A stretch of 12,010 bases of DNA from Cephalothrix spiralis. Its lineage: Eukaryota; Nemertea; Palaeonemertea; Archinemertea; Cephalotrichidae. The translations under genes and the position numbers were made by a program. The stretch spans positions 1-12,010 of the forward strand of contig JAUCNG010336623.1 of assembly GCA_032353305.1 (NCBI GenBank), given 5' to 3'. Below, one piece after another: positions 1 through 9,400 of this stretch; within the stretch, counting starts at the first letter, position 1; each line of letters begins with the position of its first letter. The notes beneath the pieces were generated by a model. That model saw only the letters and a program-made list of their open reading frames with translations, was not told where the DNA came from and did not search any database.

Positions 1-455
1 GCTTTTAAATTACGGATCTGTTCGCAAGCGTTGTCAATTGCACTTTTTAAATCGTTTGTCTTGCATTGAGTTCTTACAGGATAGAGTAGAGGATAAACAC
101 AGTTATCTGCCTCATTATTTCGTAAGATCTTTGCAAGCTCACGACACAAGATGACAATCTGAGGTGTAGTGTAGTTGTTCAGAAGATTGAATTCTTCACG
201 TTTCTTAGACATGTACTCGCGCCACTCTGCTAACGCGCCTTCCAGAAACGATGACAGGTCTCGAACTAATCGAGTAATGTCAGCTGCGGCATCCCCACCA
301 GATATTTTTCCATCAACAAGTGCAAAATCTATCAGCACTTTTACAGCTCGGTCTTCATCACAGTAAACTGTTGCTATTAGGTCTCGAAACAAGACGACAC
401 CGTCTCCGAAAAGTTCCATGTAAATTTGACCCATTCGCATCATTCCATCAAATAA
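1..455 (-). CDS. RNF213: RNF213-like exon l (at least 455 nt, cut by window end), LNNYTT block
   Basis: The exon begins after a TTGCAG acceptor and stays open to the window edge, with 151 codons plus two bases (residues 796-946). It starts LFDGMMRMGQIYMELF, contains HELIX-like acidic blocks such as DEDRAVKVLIDFALVDGK and ALAEWREYMSKKREEFN, then LLNNYTTPQIVILCREL and a Cys/Tyr-rich tail ending NACEQIRNLK. RNF213 carries a W-----KR--F--LN-FTT-QLV-L-KEL segment that, as I recall, lies not far upstream of the first AAA+ module. The next exons, beyond base 1, should therefore approach the ATPase ring. Confidence 0.9.
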
Positions 456-3400
456 CTGCAAATAGAAAATTTTCTTAAATAAATGCAAATTGTTCAATTT
501 GGACTTTAAAATTGTCAGTTCTCCGTCAAATGCCCGCAGCGTAACCATAATAGAATCATATGTAGATTAAACATAATAAAGATAGGCTACGGGAATCTGT
601 CTTTTAAGCCTACCGCACACTATGAACATAATCGCATCGAAATGTTTTTCAGCGCACACTAGTCGCATCATCGCAAGTTAAGTAACCGAGGCCCAGATTT
701 ATCACATGATCAATTTAAAAGCATTTTTTTGTGTGTCGTTTTTGAGAATTAAGATATACCATTTTTGCTTCAATTTCTTCACTCTAGACCGTATATACTC
801 TGATTTTAAAATACAACGGATCACGTGAATATTTGATAGACCTCGGTCATCCTGTTTTATTTGATGCGATGGTGCGATTATTTTGGCGCAATAGACAGAT
901 CACGTACATTGAAGTTAAAACCAGGGGGTCAATATTCTAGGATACATAAATATTACCTTCTTAAACTCGAAAAAATAAAGAATTCTTAGATGTAATTACC
1001 TCCATAAAATATTCAATTTTTGTCTTCTGATTTTGTTTACTTGCAACGAGCATCAGCTTACTCTGGAGTTCTCGGAGTTGGGAAAATGAGTAGTCTCTAT
1101 GTTCCCCTTTTTTACCTTTTACGGCAGGGATCGTCAATCTTAAAACATCATCCAATGACTAAAACAAAAAAAAAGAAATTAGCAAGAAATCAACTTTTCA
1201 TCAAAAACGTCAACAACTGACTGTAAATACAGTGTATAACATTCACAAGTAAGTGCATTACTTTAGATATAATAAAATTATCGTCCACAAAAGTCATACA
1301 GCTCATACCGCATTTGCAGGTGTGGTAGAAGCTTAAACATATTAATTTTGAGGCGCACTATTAAAAATAATCGGAAAGTTAACCGTATACCGTCCATCCG
1401 AAACCATGACATGAAATATAACTGATATCGCGAGCGAAAACCTTGATACTTCTTGGGCTGAGGAGGGCATTTTTCTTGCAAATTATAGCTGAAAATATGT
1501 TTTACTAATTATATAGCGGTGCACTTTATATCAAGTCACATGTGTTTCCCTTTACACAAATCGTCACAAACAGAATATCGTTCTACGTCACAAATCGAGA
1601 AAATTGGAACAAGAAATATAATCCACTAGTATTATCAATAAACTAGACATTCATGTTCTTAGTTTTGCGAGATCGTTATTACTGAGTATTTGAAAAATCT
1701 GTCAATAAATTGAAATTCATTCACTCGTTCTTGAAAGGAATTATAAATTGCTACGCATCAAAGAGCCTAGATAATTAGTACTGAATATATATATATGTGA
1801 GCATTAACTCACATATTACGTAACGTTCTTTTTTAGACTTTGTATGTGCGAGGTGGGACTGGTGTGAAGTGCACCCAAGACAATTTTATTGGGATAGATG
1901 AACCATCAGTTCTACCACGCCTGCGTATTCGAATAGCACGTTTTGTCATCAGAAAGGAAAGCCTGTGGTTTAATTTCCTTTTGAGTCTGTTTTTCATTAT
2001 GTTTCTTTGGAAACGGAAAAGTATGCTCAACATATAATTCTTCAAAATTAACCTTCTCTTGGGGACAAGAGGAAAACGGGAGCGAACCAGTCAGTGATCA
2101 GGCAATCGACATGCCAAAACATGGGCGATATTGAATAAATAGAAAGGTTAGAATGATCGTAAATTAACGAAATATTATTTAAAGTCTAACCTTATGACAT
2201 ACATGCTCATTAAAAAAATCAAATGACTTTCCAAGAAATAAAGCAGGTCTAACAATATATTATGTCGTTCGTTAATTTACGATTAACCGTTCAACTTTTA
2301 TTCCACATCGCTCTGGTTTTCTTTGTAATCAATCCTCTTTATATACTTACAGAACATTTTCCATTGTTTATGTTTCCAACTCTGTATATTCCAAATTTAT
2401 TGATCAGGTCTAATTGTGATAGAGAGGACATCTCAACAGAACCTTGAAGTTCTCGTACCTGCTGCAGCCATGTATCACTGATACCATTCTGTAAACAAAT
2501 AAAAATGATTTTACATGTACATGTATTACAATCTTTTGCAAAAACATTATCTCAGTATCAAAATTAAATGTCAATGAAATAAAGATTTAATTAAAGTATA
2601 AAGTATTTTGGTATCTGCAGGAGGGTCTAGAAGGGTTTTTCGTAAACCGTAAATCGACCTAAAATCGACTCCGTAAACGTAAAATGGCGAGAGAAAAAAG
2701 TCGTAATACGAGGTATTTCAATAGACGTAATCGTAAATCGTAAAACACGATTATTCGTAAACGTTAACCGTAAATTGACTTAAATCCCGTAGTCGTAAAG
2801 CGTAAAAAGCTATTTAGGTGAAATTACGTAATCGTAAACCGTTATCTTGATAATTTTCCGTAAACGTAAACCGTAATATATATCATGGTGTAAAACGTAA
2901 ATTGGTTCAGTGATCTACGAAAATTGCAACAACATGTTTGTTTATGTTTTTCTGGGCATCGTCCACTTCTGATCAAAAATTGCTCTCAATCTCTTAAAAT
3001 TCACTGTCATAATTTGCACAAAAGGTAAAATACTACCTAAATTCCGTAAACGTAAAATAGGCAAATTTTGCGATCGTAAACGTAAAATGGCCGAAAATAA
3101 GTCCCTAAACCGTTTACGTAAACCGTAAACGGTTTAGGCCTAAAGTGAAATGAATAATACAGTAGAACCCGCGATTACGGTCACTCAGAATAACGGCCAT
3201 CTCATAACTGCGGTCAATTAATTGCTGTGGTTCTGGCGAAATAGATCCGACTTGTGCACTTAATTGTCCCACATTCACAGTCATTTTCTCTTGGACCCAC
3301 GATGACCGTAATTTCGCGTACTACAGGTACCAATACTGGTTTCGTCATAATCCAGAACTGGTCAGTTGAACGGTTTTCTTTATATTCTATTCACTTCGAT

Positions 3401-6400
3401 CCCACTTACCATCTGTTTTGGTAAGTTCGGATTTCGTTCATATGCATCCCATACTTGTTGACACTTCTTTAAGAAAACCTGTAATGTCATCGTCTGCGGC
3501 ATATTAAATATCAAAGGCTCGAATCCTGTGACAGCTTCATACACTGCAGAAATCCTAGCGACATCATAATCGGTTTCCCCACATGTTGTGCTCGCCAGAT
3601 CAAGGAAAACATTAAGGCCTCGGCCGTCTGCAAGTAGAAAAATATATCAAAGCTTAAACATATTTATAATCTCCAATAAAATTCAGTCCGATTCATGAAC
3701 AAATCTTAAAATCTCATATTATTAAATCAGCAGTCGATGAACTTTTACGCAAGATTTATTGAAAATTGCATAACAAAAGCGCGGAACAGCCTAAAAATTC
3801 GTATTTGTTTCGACATTATGGGTTTCGACTAAATGGCATTCGACTTGACGTCCATTCGACATAATGTCTTTCGACATTATGTTCATTCGACATTATGCCC
3901 ATTCGACATTATGTCCATTCGACAGTATGTCCATTCGACATTATGTCAATTCGACATTATGTCTTTCGCCGTTATTGGATTCGACATTATGGGGCGCACC
4001 CCTTGGACCCGCTTCTATACAATTTCATTCTCGAAAAAATGAGGACGAAAAGAATTTGGCAAATAATCATATCAAAAAGCGTCTTAGAAAACAACGAGAT
4101 GGATAATATTTGAGAGCTCTTTGACATTTCTAAGGTTACCAGTCTGTATAAAGAAGACTAATGTTAAAAAGAGTGAATGAACTGGGCATTATTAGCAATA
4201 CCTTTAATATTTTCCCGGAGCCATTGGACGGTTTTGTGTGACTTCATTAGCTGCTTTAAGCATTCTGTTTTAGTTTTATCCATATTGGTCAAGCAATCGC
4301 CAACTTCTAACAAGGAATTTTTAATGTCCTTTAACATGCAGGTCTCTTTCGTTTCCTGAAATTGAAATAGATCTGAGGTCATCAACTAAGATAAGATTTA
4401 TAAGGGTGACCAGTGACCACTCTTTGTTCCATTTTTCGATTGCGTCGCGGCCTTTTTCAGAAACCAAGAAAAATCAACGATTATTTTCTTGTTCAGCGAA
4501 CTTCGGTATGTGTGAAAATGAGACTGAAACCCTACGAACCATACACTTTTAGAAAGCTTATACAAAAAAGGATCATCCTGATTATTTTCTATGACGTCAT
4601 ATCAAAAATGTGCTCTCTCAAAACGATTGGCAATATAATAAGGTGCTAAGCACTTATCACGTGCCTCTCGGAGGTGCTAGACACTATAATACAGTACAGA
4701 AGGATAGATATATTTTTGTTATAAGTCATCAAAGGCTGAAATTATGATACATTGTATAATGTAGAAACTAATCTTTTCAATTCGGTACAACATCACACGT
4801 CACAAAATATGAAACCAAAAATCCATTATCATTATAAGAAAAACAACATTTTCGCCGAAAGGTACGACGTCTCAACCCATTACATGACATAAAACTAGGA
4901 CGCTAGATTCAGAATCCCAAGATCAATGCGCATATCTTGGGAGACTCCACTCTTGCCTCCGCGTGAGAAGGGAGGTTTGGGCCATTTATCATATTAGCTA
5001 ATGCAGACTTAAATCAACAAGTGACAGCAACTACCACCCACACCTCAATAACGCTTCGGCTCTCTGTTTTCTTCACTAACCGTAACTTCAAAATCGAAAA
5101 GGTTTAAAATTTTCAAAAAGTGTGATACGATTTCAAATTGGGTTTCAGAATTAAAACTTACCAAATTCAAAATTGGTGTCAATTCAGGAAATTCGTTCTT
5201 AATGCCAAGAACAGACCTTAGTTTATTTAACACTTTAGCACTTGTGTAATAAGTCTGTAATCTTGATGCTGCTTGTATCTTTTGTATTATAACATTGATG
5301 CTTTCGGGTTCTTTTTTCAAATTGAAATAGCTGCATAATTTTTCGAGTTCCATTCTTATATCTTCCCAGTGATTGAACTGCATCATGTGAGAAAATATAT
5401 CTTCTAAGTCCTTTATTGATATATTTTCCTTCACTATGTTATTCGTAAGTCGAAGCATTTCATTATAAGTCGGTAACCAAATTTTTTCATAAACACCTTC
5501 CACAGAAAGAGAGATCTTTTCTTCGATATCTTGGCATGCCCTTTCACCATAATATCGCCATAGCCTATTGAACAAGATGCTTTGACGTATTATTCGTAAA
5601 TTGTCCGTCATTGATATAAAAGCTGGGGTGACTTTAACCTGGTTCATTGTTATAGGACTTTCGGTCGGTTCCTTAACATCTCTTGGAACCCAAAGAACGG
5701 AAATTGGATTGTCGTTCACGTTTTCTGTCACTACCTTGTCCCAACCTTTGAGCTTTACTGAAAAAGAAACCAAATAAACGTTTAGTTCCTGAACATAAGA
5801 TACTAGACAGTAATTGTAATACAATGTAGTTGAACTGTGAGGAATTCAATGTTTCTATCTAAAGTACATGTACAGCCTTTGTACAGGGTTCATTCGCCCA
5901 AGTCTTTTCCAGGATTTACCCGGAAAATTAAGAAATGAGCCGAACAATGCGTGTCGAAAATTGCATGTTACTTTAATAAGGGTGAGTAGAAAAACATCTA
6001 TAAGCGTATTGGAAATCGCGAAAACAATATTTGAGGAGACCATTATTTATTTATTCCAGAAATTTTCCGTTTTAAGTCATTTTTGGAAACTGATTATGCC
6101 GCATTGCCGCTTCTAGACAATATAAAATCAAACACCTAGATGTGCACACACGTTTTCGCTACCCTTAAAACAGCAAGCGGAAAAGGCAGAAACTAATGCA
6201 TTAATACAGAATAATGTAGAAGGAACACAATAATCCGAGTTGCGATGATGACGAGAAATATTAACAATTTAAGTCCAATTTTGAAAGCAAAATATAAAAC
6301 GAACTCCGTTTATTTTTCCTTAAAGATTGGACTTATTGCTGATTATTGCTGATTATTGTAGATATTTTTTACTTATTGTGGATATTTCTCATCATCACAT

Positions 6401-9400
6401 AGAATATTCAATTTCTACGTTAATGAAATTGACTGGGAATTCCAACGATCATAGCAAATATTTTTTTTTTTTTTTGGAAAAAATAAAAATATAAAAAAAT
6501 ATAAAAAAAATTGACTGGGATCCATTAAGGGTAAAGAAAAATATGTGCGCGGCTGGGAATAATTGCTTTTGATGAATATGGTCAAAGAGCAGAATAATTA
6601 ATATCAAAATATGGCTTAATCGGGGAATGGCATCCCGTAGCTAGCCCATACCATATATAGAATACTGATAACAAGGAAGAGAATATATTACCTTTCGGGA
6701 ACCATGCACATTCATTGTGAAATATCTTCATTTTTTCTCGTGTTTTCTCAAAGAAGTATATTTCCCCTTTTCTTAATTCCAAGGTATGCTTCATATCTTG
6801 AATATCGTCTTTGTAATACAATTGACATAACCGGATAAAGGATTCAGTATTTCGAAGCACTCGCTGTAAACATCCAAACTCAATTTTAGCATTGGCTAAC
6901 AATTCGACAATAGTATCAAGGGATGACCATATTTGTTCTAGACGTGACTTGGTGATCTCTTTCAGAAAAGTTTTGATTTCTTGATTTTTATCTGAAATAT
7001 GAAATATAATGTAGACACAAAGCCGTTTTAAGGTTATTGAATTTTTGAAATCGTTGAAATATGCTGACCAAATTCTCTAACAATATCTTAGTTTTTCTTC
7101 TTCTTCTGAAATATCTTTCTGTTCCCATTCCAACATATAAGTCAGAATCCGCAGTACAATACAACTATTAGACTGGTTCTTTGGATATATTATACCATTT
7201 TCCTACAAGACTATAAGACTATAATCGTTTCTCATTTCAAAATAATTATTATATTAATTCTACTTGATCGAAGACATCGAATAAGCATAATTTCCCTCCC
7301 TGCAGCATTGATCAACCTTAGAAAACGCTTCGCTGTTTTAGATATCCAAAATTGCAATAGAGAGGGCCAAACATTTTGTTTCGGATACGATCGTTTACAG
7401 CATGCTTACAGAACTAACAGTGATGAAAATATTTCAGAAGATACAATATTAGCCTCTTAGAGATGCAAATCACCTCCGAAATCCTGTTGAATCCGCAAAA
7501 ATCTGGCCAAGAAACCGGACTGAAATCCATAAACTTAAGCCTACCGGAGCACACTAGTCCGTAGAATCGGAAAATAAAATATGAAATCCTAACCAACACT
7601 AATTCGCATAATCGGAGGATTGCTAGAACGCCGATCCGTAGGATCGCAACAAAATTCCTAGTGTGCGGGGCATAATCGCTAGAACGCAACCAAAATTCTT
7701 GTTGCGTTCTAGCGATTATGCCCCCGCACACAAGAAATTTTGCGGATCGGCGTCCTAGCGTCCTGCGATTATGCGAATTAGTGTTGGTTAGGACTACATG
7801 TTTGAATTTTGTTGAGTTCTAGCTAGCGTTCCTGCGATTCTGCGGACTAGTGTGCGGTAGGCTTTAATGGAATCCGGTAAAAATTTTGAAAACAAATCTG
7901 CTGTAGTTGCCGGATCGCGGAATCTATTGTCGGATTTCGGAATATCATATGATATTACGGAGATGATCCGGCCCTTGAGCCTGATAATCATACTTACTGT
8001 ACATCTGAATTAAAGATGGTAGCCATTTACTGTCGATGACAAACTGAAGCATATTCGTGTCTTGTTCTGGCCAACAGTGATCAAAAACGGCATCAATCAG
8101 TCTCGCAACATTGAACGAATTGATGTTTGCCAAGCCATATACATTATCAACGAGAAAACCCTGAGAGTAAAATAAAAGAGTTATCCGAAGATTATCCTTA
8201 CTTGGTGACAAATAATGATGAGAGTAACGCAGAGATACAGGTACGAGTAATCCTAATCATACAGACAAATATATAAGAAAGCTAAAGAACTTTGTACATG
8301 ATCAAATATTTAAATCTCGTTGAAAGACATCTCGTCGAAATGTATTGAGTGTCTAGAATTTCTATAGTGTCTTAAAATAGATTAATTCGTTTCACAGAGC
8401 TCAAAGAGTGTTTAAACATTGTACTGCCATGGTGCAGACATTAACCGTATCGGTTTAAAAATAGATTCCTTATGGAGATCCAAATCGTTCAACCAATATC
8501 GATCATTTGTATTTTTTTAACGAGTATGATTTTTAAAATATGACCGTATTCGACCAAATGTCCATTCTACAAAATGAGTTGAGACGAAAGGTCCATTTGA
8601 CAAAATCTCGGAAATGAGGTAAATCAGATACATGTATAGAGCAAAGCTCAGCTTATACATACCACATTTTCTTTTTTGATCATTTCAATGACAACTTCAG
8701 TGAATTGGTCAACCACTGATTTAGGTTGATTTTTAAAGTCACCCATACAATATGACATTATCAAATCCTTAGGTTGTATCTGAAGAAAAACAATCAATAA
8801 AGATCATTAAAGAAAATAAAAAATAATTGGCAATCAATAAAGGTCTTAAAGAAAATAAAGAAGTAATTGGCATTTCGCTCGATATTAATAATACTTTCGA
8901 TTGGCATGATACATGTAGTTTTATGTGGATCACTCCTTATATCTGCTGTCTAAAAAATTGTGGAGCACTTGATTCGTTAACAGGGTCACATGGTAGGAAT
9001 CACGGAAATGCAGTTGGTTATTTTTACGTGGCAGGTTGATATGGGTTCAAACCTTGCCTCTGTTATAATTCTAGTGGGAGAAAAAATGTTCGGTTTAAGA
9101 TGATTTGGATACCAATTCTACAATTGTTTATTAGACCCTGGGAACGAGGATGGAGCGAACTTGGCATAAGGGCCTAAGAATTAATTAAGTGTTGAGTCGA
9201 AATGCGGTTTTTTGCATCTGGGAGGAGATTGAGTATTTCAAAAAATAAAAAGCGGAACCATTTTCATCATTTTTTAAAAATCCCAAAATATGCGAGAGAA
9301 AAAACTCATATTCCTTCTATAAATTTTCTGGTTGGAGCCACAGAGCATACTATTTATTTATTATGTATCGCCATGACCTCAATATTGTACTAAAACTTTA

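Larger units (their letters stand above)
2489..3409 (-). other. intron between exons i and j, largely repeats
   Basis: A 921-base phase-0 intron. It contains a palindromic TACATGTACATGTA near 2512-2525, a long degenerate CGTAAA-rich tract (2640-3145) and a small pogo/Tigger-like element (3158-3329). No coding sequence is visible. Confidence 0.82.
6992..7997 (-). other. intron between exons e and f, with foldback element
   Basis: A 1006-base phase-1 intron, one third of which is the foldback element at 7535-7867. The minus-strand frame at 7414-7731 arises largely inside the element and is not a gene. The remainder is plain AT-rich sequence. Confidence 0.82.

Noticed and set aside
175-366. 63-codon plus-strand open frame
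   Set aside because: It lies entirely antisense to the well-supported exon l and has no family resemblance, so it is a shadow frame.
1278-1481. 67-codon minus-strand frame as a possible extra exon
   Set aside because: Exons j and k already join in phase 0 with continuous RNF213-like text. The frame is rich in basic and aromatic residues and shows no similarity.
1833-2045. Overlapping plus- and minus-strand open frames
   Set aside because: Both are intronic, lack family patterns and are not needed for phase continuity.
3636-3648. GET in exon i (CGETDYD) as a Walker A nucleotide-binding motif
   Set aside because: The Gly-x4-Gly-Lys-Ser/Thr pattern is absent. The motif belongs to the DLAS block of the arm, not to an AAA+ module.
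3809-3993. CRISPR-like array
   Set aside because: The units are directly adjacent with no unique spacers, and the host is clearly eukaryotic.
3833-4113. Three overlapping plus-strand frames with repeated HSTLCPFD-type peptides
   Set aside because: They are translations of the 15-16 bp tandem array in three registers, not genes.
4413-4649. 78-codon plus-strand frame with a basic, aromatic peptide
   Set aside because: It is intronic, with no recognisable domain and no splice-consistent neighbours on that strand.
5868-6116. 82-codon plus-strand frame
   Set aside because: It is intronic, without family resemblance, and opposed to the gene's strand.
7414-7731. 105-codon minus-strand frame
   Set aside because: Much of it is the foldback element read through. 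It is not compatible in phase with exons e and f, which already join directly.
8995-9060. Functional tRNA gene
   Set aside because: Only weak box A/B-like words are present. No acceptor stem, anticodon arm or cloverleaf can be formed.
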